Source: CAYLLD01 sp964425135 (GTDB lineage Bacteria; Pseudomonadota; Alphaproteobacteria; Rhodobacterales; Rhodobacteraceae). From it: a stretch of 8,040 nt of DNA. Made by a program: the position numbers and the translations under genes. Shown piece by piece: positions 1-5,318 of the stretch (within the stretch, counting starts at the first letter, position 1; each line of letters begins with the position of its first letter). The notes under the pieces were generated by a model, which saw only the letters and a list, made by a program, of their open reading frames with translations, was not told the DNA's origin and made no database searches. Location: the NCBI GenBank assembly GCA_964425135.1, contig CAYRKW010000099.1:1-8040 (forward strand). The letters run 5' to 3'.

Positions 1-132
1 GGAGCGCCATTTATGAAAGGTAGCATCGCTAACGCCATGCTTAAGGCACAGCTCTTTCGCACCAAGCCCAGCCTGGTGCTCTTTCAAAATCCCAATAATC
101 TGTTCTTCACTGAAACGGCTTCTCTTCATCAT
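1..132 (-). CDS. IS3-family transposase OrfA, N-terminal fragment (partial)
   Basis: The minus strand encodes 44 residues from the ATG at 132 to the window edge without a stop, beginning MMKRSRFSEEQIIGILKEHQ and continuing with a segment containing AKELCLKHGVSD and FHKWRS. This is the N-terminal helix-turn-helix (HTH_Tnp_1) of IS3-family OrfA, which binds the element's ends. The catalytic DDE domain is in OrfB, normally made by programmed -1 frameshifting, and would lie outside the window. A second ATG directly follows the first (129), so either could be the start. The usual consensus reads ELCRKHG and FYKWRS; here there are L and H at those places, which are small differences that do not by themselves show inactivation. 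Whether the element is complete cannot be judged. Confidence 0.88.
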   Translation of the reverse strand, partial: MMKRSRFSEEQIIGILKEHQAGLGAKELCLKHGVSDATFHKWRS

Positions 133-176
133 CTGTCTGTTGGAGAACAGGCTAACCTTAAACGCCGGACTTTTCA
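1..176 (-). mobile_element. End of an IS3-family insertion sequence (partial, runs off the left edge)
   Basis: Read on the minus strand, this stretch begins with TGAAAAGTCCGGCG, a plausible terminal inverted repeat starting with the TG typical of IS3-family ends. About 45 bases further in is the start of a transposase OrfA. The element boundary is therefore placed at base 176, and the rest lies outside the window to the left. The OrfA sequence suggests the IS407 group, but this is from memory of the family. The bases next to the boundary (gggg, 177-180) could be part of a 3-4 bp target duplication; this cannot be tested because the other end is not visible. The element sits 36 bp before the TTG start of the kbp-like gene and probably separates it from its original promoter. 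Confidence 0.75.
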
Positions 177-212
177 GGGGAGCAGGTCACACAACACGAG
201 GGAGCACACATC

Positions 213-653
213 TTGGGTATTTGGAGTTTCGTTAAAAACGCCGGTAAGTCGGTTTTCGGCAAGGCAGAAGCGGTCGAGGTGCCGGCCAGCGAGAACGTCA
301 AGAAAGAGATCGACGATCTGGGTCTCGATGCCACGGGGCTCGATATTCAAGTCGAGGGCGAGAAGGTAATCGTCGCCGGCGATACGGTCAACCAGGAAGT
401 CAAGGAAAAGGTCATTCTGGCTGCGGGCAATCTCGAAGTCATCGCTGAAGTCGAAGACAATGCGGCTGCGCCAGACGCACGCGAGCCGGTGTTTCACCCC
501 GTTGAAAAAGGCGACAGCCTCTGGGCGATCGCGGCCAAGCATCTTGGCAATGGGGCACATTATTAGAAGATCTTCGAAGCAAACCGCCCGATGATGAGCG
601 ATCCTGACAAGATTTATCCAGGTCAGATGCTGCGTATTCCGCAAGACGATTGA
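213..653 (+). pseudogene. kbp: BON-LysM protein (Kbp/YgaU-like) interrupted by an in-frame amber codon
   Basis: The frame opens at TTG 213, with a good Shine-Dalgarno (gagggag, 198-204) eight bases upstream, and encodes MGIWSFVKNAGKSVFG..., matching the N-terminus of E. coli Kbp/YgaU (MGLFNFVKDAG). Residues about 25-82 fit a BON domain, and 93 onward is a LysM domain (VEKGDSLWAIAAKHLGNG). At codon 118 (564-566) there is a TAG. The same frame then continues for 28 sense codons with the rest of the LysM domain (KIFEANRPMM, PDKIYPGQMLRIP) to TGA at 651-653, giving a 146-residue product close to the E. coli length. In E. coli the position of the stop is Asn in LYNKIFEAN. Kbp is a small cytoplasmic potassium-binding protein involved in osmotic or stress responses. 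Without readthrough the product would be 117 residues and lack half of LysM. The alternatives are a sequencing error or amber suppression. The nearby IS end probably also removed the native promoter. Confidence 0.83.
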
Positions 654-673
654 TCATAAGGGTATGATGACGA

Positions 674-700
674 TGGGCACCGATCACGGGTGCCCGTTTT
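674..700 (+). terminator. Rho-independent terminator after the kbp-like gene
   Basis: A stem of GGGCACC (675-681) pairs perfectly with GGTGCCC (689-695) around a seven-base loop and is followed by GTTTT (696-700). It lies 21 bases after the TGA of the kbp-like frame, as expected for its terminator. The T tail is present only in the plus direction, so it should not end the tRNA-His transcript that arrives from the other side. Confidence 0.65.
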
Positions 701-734
701 CGTATCTGCTATCCGGGAATGGAACGTTGGGTGA

Positions 735-811
735 TGGTACCGATGCCCCGGCTCGAACGGGGGACCTCTTGATCCACAATCAAGCGCTCTAACCTACTGA
801 GCTACATCGGC
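735..811 (-). tRNA. tRNA-His (anticodon GTG), CCA encoded
   Basis: Read on the minus strand, the 77 nt fold as a standard cloverleaf. The acceptor stem is GCCGATG with CATCGGT, the D arm has stem GCTC/GAGC, the anticodon stem CTTGA/TCAAG encloses the loop TTGTGGA with anticodon GTG, the variable loop is AGGTC, and the T arm is CCCCG-TTCGAGC-CGGGG. The discriminator is A73, followed by an encoded CCA. The base before G1 is T, so the G-1 that marks tRNA-His in most bacteria is not encoded, and the first pair is G1-U72. Known work on alphaproteobacteria reports this loss of G-1 and a histidyl-tRNA synthetase that reads A73 and G1-U72 instead, so the gene is expected to be functional in its clade. 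Confidence 0.96.
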
Positions 812-828
812 ACACAACACACATGCGC

Positions 829-856
829 AGTTTAGCGGAATTGATCCAAGATACAA
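829..856 (-). promoter_or_regulatory. Possible sigma70-type promoter for tRNA-His
   Basis: On the minus strand, TTGTAT (851-856) and TAAACT (829-834) are separated by 16 bases. The -10 element lies 17 bases before the mature tRNA 5' end, leaving room for a short leader removed by RNase P. The match to consensus is partial, and no experiment supports it. Confidence 0.35.
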
Positions 857-942
857 ATCACCAGCGCTACGCGTCGCGCAGATACATGATTCCGATGCCA
901 TCGGCTAGATCAAATTTCGCAACGCCCGCGAGATTGCAGGAA

Positions 943-971
943 TTGATCTGCCCGCGGCGGTCTGCTAGGGC
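943..971 (+). promoter_or_regulatory. Possible promoter of the small DUF6324-like gene
   Basis: TTGATC (943-948) and TAGGGC (966-971) are 17 bases apart and would start a transcript around 978, giving a leader of roughly 23 bases that contains the Shine-Dalgarno. The -10 element is a weak match. Confidence 0.28.
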
Positions 972-1000
972 GCGCTTTGAGAAATTTGGGGACGCATGTC

Positions 1001-1189
1001 ATGGGTATCGACACAGAACGCGATCTAGAAGCCAACCTGCAAATCGGTCCGACCACCGACGGTATGGTACGGCTGTTTGTCGAAGCGGGCAAAACCGAAA
1101 TCCCACTCGATTTCTCCCCTGAAGAGGCCGAAGAAATCGCCGAAGAAATCCGCGCTGCCGCCGCCCGCGCGGCCAAAATGAGCAGCTAA
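1001..1189 (+). CDS. Small acidic protein, resembles DUF6324 family
   Basis: The ATG at 1001 follows a Shine-Dalgarno-like gggga (988-992) at eight bases and gives 62 residues. An upstream in-frame TTG at 977 would add eight residues (MRNLGTHV) but has no comparable ribosome site, so 1001 is preferred. The protein starts MGIDTERDLEANLQIGPT, has a short beta-like middle (MVRLFVEAG, TEIPLDF) and ends in a helix rich in Glu and Ala (SPEEAEEIAEEIRAAAARAA). It has no signal peptide, membrane segment or cysteine and should be cytoplasmic. From memory this matches DUF6324, a family of about 60 residues in Rhodobacterales with no known function. It stands alone, with a possible promoter before it and a hairpin after it, so it is probably a monocistronic gene. 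The function is unknown. Confidence 0.82.
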   Translation: MGIDTERDLEANLQIGPTTDGMVRLFVEAGKTEIPLDFSPEEAEEIAEEIRAAAARAAKMSS

Positions 1190-1194
1190 GCGGA

Positions 1195-1222
1195 GAGCCG
1201 CTATCGCGGCTCGCATCATTTT
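1195..1222 (+). terminator. Probable hairpin terminator after the DUF6324-like gene
   Basis: GAGCCGC (1195-1201) pairs with GCGGCTC (1206-1212) around the four-base loop TATC, beginning five bases after the stop codon. A T run (1219-1222) follows only after six other bases, so termination strength is uncertain. Confidence 0.5.
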
Positions 1223-1227
1223 ATGTG

Positions 1228-1243
1228 CGCTGCGCGCGCAGCG
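1228..1243. repeat. Perfect 16-bp palindrome CGCTGCGCGCGCAGCG
   Basis: The sequence is its own reverse complement and can form a six-pair stem with a four-base GCGC loop on either strand. It lies between the convergent small gene and mmcB. There is no adjacent T run on either strand, so it is not a classic intrinsic terminator. It may stabilise 3' ends of converging transcripts; this is inference. Confidence 0.4.
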
Positions 1244-1276
1244 GGATATTTACCGAACCAAAGAAGAGGATGAGCG

Positions 1277-1735
1277 CTATTTGAGCATCGCATCAAAGCG
1301 TTGGCTGGCAGATGGGTCGATGTGACTGCCAAGACGCATCATTGAGGTTCGGGCGGCGCTGAGCAGGATTTTCTTGCGTCTTGCGGGTGCGAGCGTGGTT
1401 GTCGGGCCATAGCGCATGATCTCGCCGCCGTAGCCATCCGCAATCATCAAGCCGGTGTCTTGAGGCAGGATATCAATCGGGAAATTCGCATCGACGCACC
1501 AGAAGAAATTGTCGCAAAAATCGAGATAGCCTTGCCATTTGCTGTCCGAGCGGTAGTCGGCGAGGCTTGATTTGCACTCGACGATCCAGATCTCGGATTT
1601 TGGTCCGAGCGCGAGAATATCGACCCGTAGGCCTTTGGCGGGCACAAATTCGAGGAGGCTCGCAAAATTATGCTCGAGCAGATGACGGCTCATACCGCGC
1701 GCGAGGATCTGTCCGGGTTGCAACTCGGTGGTCAT
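1277..1735 (-). CDS. mmcB: MmcB family DNA repair protein (PD-(D/E)XK-type nuclease fold)
   Basis: The 152-residue product begins MTTELQPGQILARG and contains GLRVDILALGPKSEIWIVECK followed by SS, then KWQGYLDFCDNFFWCVD and RYGPTTTLAPARRKK. Glu29, Asp39 and Glu53-Cys-Lys55 form a pattern like the catalytic core of PD-(D/E)XK nucleases, and the overall sequence matches MmcB, a DNA repair protein of alphaproteobacteria first linked to mitomycin C resistance in Caulobacter. It should act on damaged DNA in the cytoplasm. The start at 1735 was chosen because the conserved region begins directly after it; starts at 1762 or 1756 are possible and would add nine or seven residues. None has a clear Shine-Dalgarno. 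The gene overlaps the 3' end of the upstream glycosyltransferase by 68 nt in another frame, suggesting translation from the same mRNA. Confidence 0.88.
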   Translation of the reverse strand: MTTELQPGQILARGMSRHLLEHNFASLLEFVPAKGLRVDILALGPKSEIWIVECKSSLADYRSDSKWQGYLDFCDNFFWCVDANFPIDILPQDTGLMIADGYGGEIMRYGPTTTLAPARRKKILLSAARTSMMRLGSHIDPSASQRFDAMLK

Positions 1736-4235
1736 GAGGGTGTTTGAACATTTCATGAACATTATTGCAACGGGCTTCTGCGCTATGGCGCAAAGCGCCG
1801 ATCTCGATCAGCCGGTTGCGATAGCGCGCGGCTTGCGCATCCAGCGTGTAGTGTCGCGCCATCAGTTCCATGCCCTCGACGCGTCTTGCGCGCACCGCAT
1901 CCGGGTCGGTAATTTGCCGAACCATTGCCGCGACCAGCGCGTCGTGGTTGATCTGTGCCCAATGTGCGCCTTGGGTTTTGTGGATGATCTGCTCAGGCGG
2001 TGCTGGGACCAGATCGCAGGCTATGACATCTGCAGTGCGCGGGGTGCAAAAATCCTGCGTGCCCGAATAATCCGTCGCAATCACCGGTGTTCCGAGCGCC
2101 AGCGCATAGGCCGGGATCAGCCCATAGCCCTCTGCGCGGTGCGGCGACACGAGGCAATCGGCGGCGCTGATCAAATCCAACAGGCCTTCGAACGGCAGCA
2201 TTTGCTCGACAATGCGAATGCGGGGATCATGGGCGGCAAGTAATCGGATTTGCGTCATTTGCCCTTCTGGATCGCCCCAATGGTCCTGCGCGGTTGGCGT
2301 GGTTTTGATGATCAGCACGACGTCACGGCGCGATTGTGGGAAAGCGTCAACAAACGCCATCACCGCAGCCAGTGGGTTCTTGCGGGCGAGGGAGGAATGG
2401 AAGTCGAAGCAGAGCAGAAAGGTGAAGGTTTTGCGGTGTAATTCCCGGCGCTGTGCGCGCAGTTGGCGCGGCCTTCCCACATTGATGCCCTTGCCTATGC
2501 AAATTACCGGCTTTGACGTCGCCTGCCGGTAGGTTTGTGCGACAAACGCGCTCGGCACCCAGATTTCATCTAGCAGATCGAGCGCGTGTCGATGGGCTTG
2601 CGGGATCACGTCGAACTCCCACAGCAAAAATCCGATATGATGGGCGTTGCGCGCCCCCGAGCCAAGTGCGTGGATCATCTGCGGCACGCGCTCGGCATTG
2701 AGATGATGCAGCACGAGGTTGCGCAAAGGCACATGCGTGCCGTTTGGAAGATGGCGCGCCGCGCGCACGCCTGTCACATCGTGTATGTCATGTGCTATGC
2801 CGATCTGCTCGAACGCGCGCCGGCTCATGGTGAGATTGGCGGCGATCCCGGTGGGGCTGTCGGTCAAGCCACTCAGGATCATGCGCGGCGCGAAGGTGCG
2901 CGGCGTCTGCGTGCTTCGGCTTTGCAGATGCGGCAAGACCCGCGGTACCCAGTTGCGCATCCATAGGGTTATGTCGCGATCCCGCCAAGGCGCGCAAATC
3001 GCCTTATAACCGACCACGTCGAAACGTGCGCTGAGGGCGATCAGCATGGCAAGCCTAGAGACGCATTTTGGGTCCCCCCCGACCGGTGCGCGCAGATAGG
3101 CCCGCGTATCCGCATCGACATGCGCGCCATCAAGCGCCTGCGCAAGAGCGCGCGCCATCCGATCGATCTGCGCATCCCCCGTGCGCAACGTCACAACCGG
3201 CTTGCGCAACCCATCCGCATAAGCCCGCTGCACTTTCGAAATCGGCACCCAACGCGCCGCAAGCTCGCCAGGCGCCTCGAACAGATACCAGTTGAGGAAC
3301 TGCCGCGCATCGGCGCGGTTGCGCAGGGCAAAGCGGCGCTGATAGCCGAAAAACTCCCGCAAATGCATCATATAGTTGGTTACAGGTACGCCATGCGCAT
3401 CGGTGGGCTCATCGGGTGCATCCTCGGGCACCATCCGGAGATTGGCAGGCCGATGCCGCAGCATGCGCAGGACCGGATGGCGCCTTAATTCAAGCACACG
3501 CACGGTATGTGCAATCTCGCAAAGATCGTCGAAAACCGCTCGGCTGATCGCCCCGTCCTCCAGCGCGGCCTGCGCCGATCCCAGGAGTGTTTCGGGGTCC
3601 ATGCGCCTGCGACACGCGGTTCCGCCGCGCCCGAAGGCCAGTTTGCACAATATTTGCTCCGCCACTGCGCGGCGCACCGCCAGCTTTTCGCTGGACCGAC
3701 GCCGTATCGCAACACGCGCCCCGGTTAGCATCGCGACAAAGACCACCAGCAGTGCGCATATATGCGACCAGCGCGCCCATCCGTCCCGCCGCAGCACCAC
3801 CGCGCTTGCGCGCGCGCCGCGCAATATCGCCCATAACCCGCCCAGCTTGCGGCATTCGTGCATCCGGCGCTGATACCAGTGCCGCTCATCTACATCGTCA
3901 AAACCAAAGGCATCGAGACACACTGTCGCGACATCAAACCGCCGCCCGTCCATAAGCGCGGCCAACCCATTGCGCGCCCGCGTTTTGCCGCAAAAATCCA
4001 GACGAAATGCCGCAAAGGCGCCCGTGCAAAGCGATGCGGTCGTCACCTCGCGCCCGCGCAAATAGCCCTCCACCGCCTCGCAAACCTCATCACCGAGCGG
4101 CCGGAGGCTCGGCTGGAACCGCCCCACCACCAGCGCACGTTCTCGCATATCCGCCTGCACCGCCCCGCAACGCGCACTTTGAGCTATCATTGCTGTTGAT
4201 TGCGCCTTCATGGCCCTCACGAGGTTGCTAAACAC
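1668..4235 (-). CDS. Large multidomain glycosyltransferase, GT4/GT-B type C-terminal domain
   Basis: The frame gives 855 residues from GTG 4235; an ATG at 4211 (residue 9) directly behind GTGAGGGCC is an equally plausible start. Residues about 452-800 form a GT-B glycosyltransferase. The N-lobe holds a glycine loop (GLTDSPTGIAAN) and LLWEFDVIPQ...DEIWVPSAF, and the C-lobe holds DFHSSLARKNP, SPHRAEGYGLIP and GTPVIATDYSGTQDF. Such enzymes transfer a sugar from a nucleotide donor in polysaccharide or lipid glycan synthesis. In the EX7E motif the first Glu is present (702), but the second position is Tyr710. Residues 1-450 are not recognised. They include a possible Rossmann-like start (32-110), one hydrophobic stretch (156-178) that could touch the membrane, and a segment near 287-325 (NYMMHLREFFGYQRR, FLNWYLFEAPGE). 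There are 18 cysteines and no signal peptide, so a cytoplasmic or membrane-associated location is likely. The last ~22 residues overlap mmcB. Confidence 0.85.
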   Translation of the reverse strand: MFSNLVRAMKAQSTAMIAQSARCGAVQADMRERALVVGRFQPSLRPLGDEVCEAVEGYLRGREVTTASLCTGAFAAFRLDFCGKTRARNGLAALMDGRRFDVATVCLDAFGFDDVDERHWYQRRMHECRKLGGLWAILRGARASAVVLRRDGWARWSHICALLVVFVAMLTGARVAIRRRSSEKLAVRRAVAEQILCKLAFGRGGTACRRRMDPETLLGSAQAALEDGAISRAVFDDLCEIAHTVRVLELRRHPVLRMLRHRPANLRMVPEDAPDEPTDAHGVPVTNYMMHLREFFGYQRRFALRNRADARQFLNWYLFEAPGELAARWVPISKVQRAYADGLRKPVVTLRTGDAQIDRMARALAQALDGAHVDADTRAYLRAPVGGDPKCVSRLAMLIALSARFDVVGYKAICAPWRDRDITLWMRNWVPRVLPHLQSRSTQTPRTFAPRMILSGLTDSPTGIAANLTMSRRAFEQIGIAHDIHDVTGVRAARHLPNGTHVPLRNLVLHHLNAERVPQMIHALGSGARNAHHIGFLLWEFDVIPQAHRHALDLLDEIWVPSAFVAQTYRQATSKPVICIGKGINVGRPRQLRAQRRELHRKTFTFLLCFDFHSSLARKNPLAAVMAFVDAFPQSRRDVVLIIKTTPTAQDHWGDPEGQMTQIRLLAAHDPRIRIVEQMLPFEGLLDLISAADCLVSPHRAEGYGLIPAYALALGTPVIATDYSGTQDFCTPRTADVIACDLVPAPPEQIIHKTQGAHWAQINHDALVAAMVRQITDPDAVRARRVEGMELMARHYTLDAQAARYRNRLIEIGALRHSAEARCNNVHEMFKHPHDHRVATRTDPRARYEPSSARA

Positions 4236-4345
4236 CGCATGGGCACTTCGTCCCTTGCTGGAACAACATCTCGCACAAAGGGTTTAAGGCTCTGCCACAA
4301 ACATCATGGGTTTTTGCCTAAAATTGTAATGATCCCCTCTCCCCC
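4236..4345. other. Divergent intergenic region between the glycosyltransferase and 6S RNA genes
   Basis: This non-coding stretch must hold the minus-strand promoter of the glycosyltransferase-mmcB unit. It is richer in A and T (around 4300-4335) than its neighbours. I found no -35/-10 pair on the minus strand with good spacing, and no gene-like frame. Confidence 0.5.
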
Positions 4346-4374
4346 TTGATCCACACCTGCCGCACCACTATCTT
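4346..4374 (+). promoter_or_regulatory. Sigma70-type promoter of the 6S RNA gene
   Basis: TTGATC (4346-4351) and TATCTT (4369-4374) are spaced by exactly 17 bases. They predict transcription from about 4381-4382, which is where the 5' strand of the 6S closing stem begins. The agreement between promoter position and RNA structure supports both calls. Confidence 0.6.
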
Positions 4375-4381
4375 GCGTCAT

Positions 4382-4578
4382 GGCGGGTTCTGCCCTTTGC
4401 GTGCAGAGGTCTTATTCCAGTGGCCGATAAATTTTCTGAGGGAGCTGGCTCTGTTTTGGATCCTGGTCTGATGCACCCGGCGCCCACCTGTTTAGTCAGG
4501 GTCTCAGGAATTCGCGTGCCTCCACCCTTGTTGTGCGGTCCCGCCACTTTCAACGCTTTATTGGGCAGCAACGCGCCT
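4382..4578 (+). ncRNA. ssrS: 6S RNA
   Basis: 6S RNA is a long rod with a central bubble that imitates an open promoter and holds the housekeeping RNA polymerase in stationary phase. Here the two ends pair: GGCGGGTTCTGCCC (4382-4395) with GGGCAGCAACGCGCC (4563-4577), allowing one mismatch and one bulge. Further in, GTGGC pairs with GCCAC, and AATTTTCTGAG pairs with CTCAGGAATT, so the whole region collapses into one rod. The string GCCGATA after the 5' arm (about 40 nt in) also occurs at a similar place in E. coli 6S RNA. The length, about 196 nt, is near the E. coli 184 nt. The gene lies directly upstream of the 5-formyltetrahydrofolate cyclo-ligase gene, the order known from E. coli ssrS-ygfA. 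Exact ends are estimates; a T run (4587-4591) follows and may mark some termination. Reading frames on both strands here are incidental. Confidence 0.85.
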
Positions 4579-4647
4579 ACCACAACTTTTTACTGTGAAT
4601 TACCTTCTCACCTGCCGCGCAAAACAATAGAATGGGTCCGCAATGGC

Positions 4648-4653
4648 AAGGGA
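4648..4653 (+). promoter_or_regulatory. Ribosome binding site that fixes the cyclo-ligase start
   Basis: AAGGGA lies eight bases before the ATG at 4662 and within the first codons of a longer reading from ATG 4632. It therefore favours 4662 as the true start. Confidence 0.6.
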
Positions 4654-4661
4654 TCGGACAG

Positions 4662-5237
4662 ATGAATTTCCAATCGCCACAGTTAATTAAACAAGACGTG
4701 CGCAAAGCTGCATATGCCCGTCGTAAGGCGGCCCATCGCGCAGGCGAAGACGGCTCGGCCTGCCAAAATCTGATCCGTTTTGTCGCTGACCGGCCCGATT
4801 TGAAGACAATATCGGCCTACATGCCAATCCGAACCGAACTTGACCCACGCCCCGCAATGGAAGAGTTGCATGCGCTTGGCCATAAGATTTGCGTTCCAGT
4901 GATCCAAGGCCACGCAAAACCGCTCCTGTTTCGCGAATGGACGCCAGATAGCGCGCTGATTGAAGGCGATTTTGGCGCGATGATCCCGCGCGGCGGGGCC
5001 GCGTTGACCCCCGATCTCGTTGTCGCCCCGCTGCTGGCCTTTGACACGCAAGGCTATCGTCTTGGCTATGGTGGCGGGTTCTATGACCGCTCCCTTGAAG
5101 AGCTGCGCGCAAAAAAACCGACAACAGCCGTGGGCTTTGCATTTGCGGCTCAAAAAGTCGATGCGGTGCCGATTGAGGACACTGATCAGCGCCTTGATGC
5201 AATCATAACAGAAGACGGCCTGTTGACGCCCAACTGA
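4662..5237 (+). CDS. 5-formyltetrahydrofolate cyclo-ligase (MTHFS)
   Basis: The 191-residue enzyme converts 5-formyltetrahydrofolate to 5,10-methenyltetrahydrofolate with ATP, returning the storage or inhibitory folate to one-carbon metabolism in the cytoplasm. The N-terminal basic segment (KQDVRKAAYARRKAAH) matches the family's ATP-contacting region, the middle has ISAYMPIRTELDPRP and ICVPVI, and the hallmark RLGYGGGFYDRSL near residues 136-148 is intact, followed by VGFAFAAQKVDAVPIEDTD and a conserved end (LDAIITEDGL). Length is usual for the family. An ATG at 4632 would add ten residues without a better ribosome site. The gene follows 6S RNA by about 80 bases and may be read through from its promoter, as with E. 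coli ygfA. The family is variously named fau, ygfA or fthC, so no symbol is assigned. Confidence 0.95.
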   Translation: MNFQSPQLIKQDVRKAAYARRKAAHRAGEDGSACQNLIRFVADRPDLKTISAYMPIRTELDPRPAMEELHALGHKICVPVIQGHAKPLLFREWTPDSALIEGDFGAMIPRGGAALTPDLVVAPLLAFDTQGYRLGYGGGFYDRSLEELRAKKPTTAVGFAFAAQKVDAVPIEDTDQRLDAIITEDGLLTPN

Positions 5238-5318
5238 GCGACGCCACAGCATCACTTCCCCCATACGCCTGCGACATTCGTCTTGCACGCGCCCCGCACC
5301 CTCGCTACGGCTTGAGGC

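Noticed and set aside
174..644. 156-residue minus-strand open frame opposite the kbp-like gene
   Set aside because: It lies antisense to a recognisable BON-LysM sequence and shows no family features; it is a shadow frame in GC-rich DNA.
823..1122. 99-residue plus-strand frame overlapping the small DUF6324-like gene
   Set aside because: It has no ribosome site, starts in the tRNA promoter region, and overlaps in another frame a gene with better start, length and family support.
3060..3900. Several plus-strand Arg/Pro/Ala-rich frames opposite the glycosyltransferase N-terminal half
   Set aside because: Low-complexity composition typical of antisense frames in GC-rich genes; no motifs or ribosome sites.
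4368..4665. Open frames on both strands (71 and 81 residues) across the 6S RNA region
   Set aside because: The region folds as 6S RNA with paired ends and an upstream promoter, and the frames lack ribosome sites; they are incidental.
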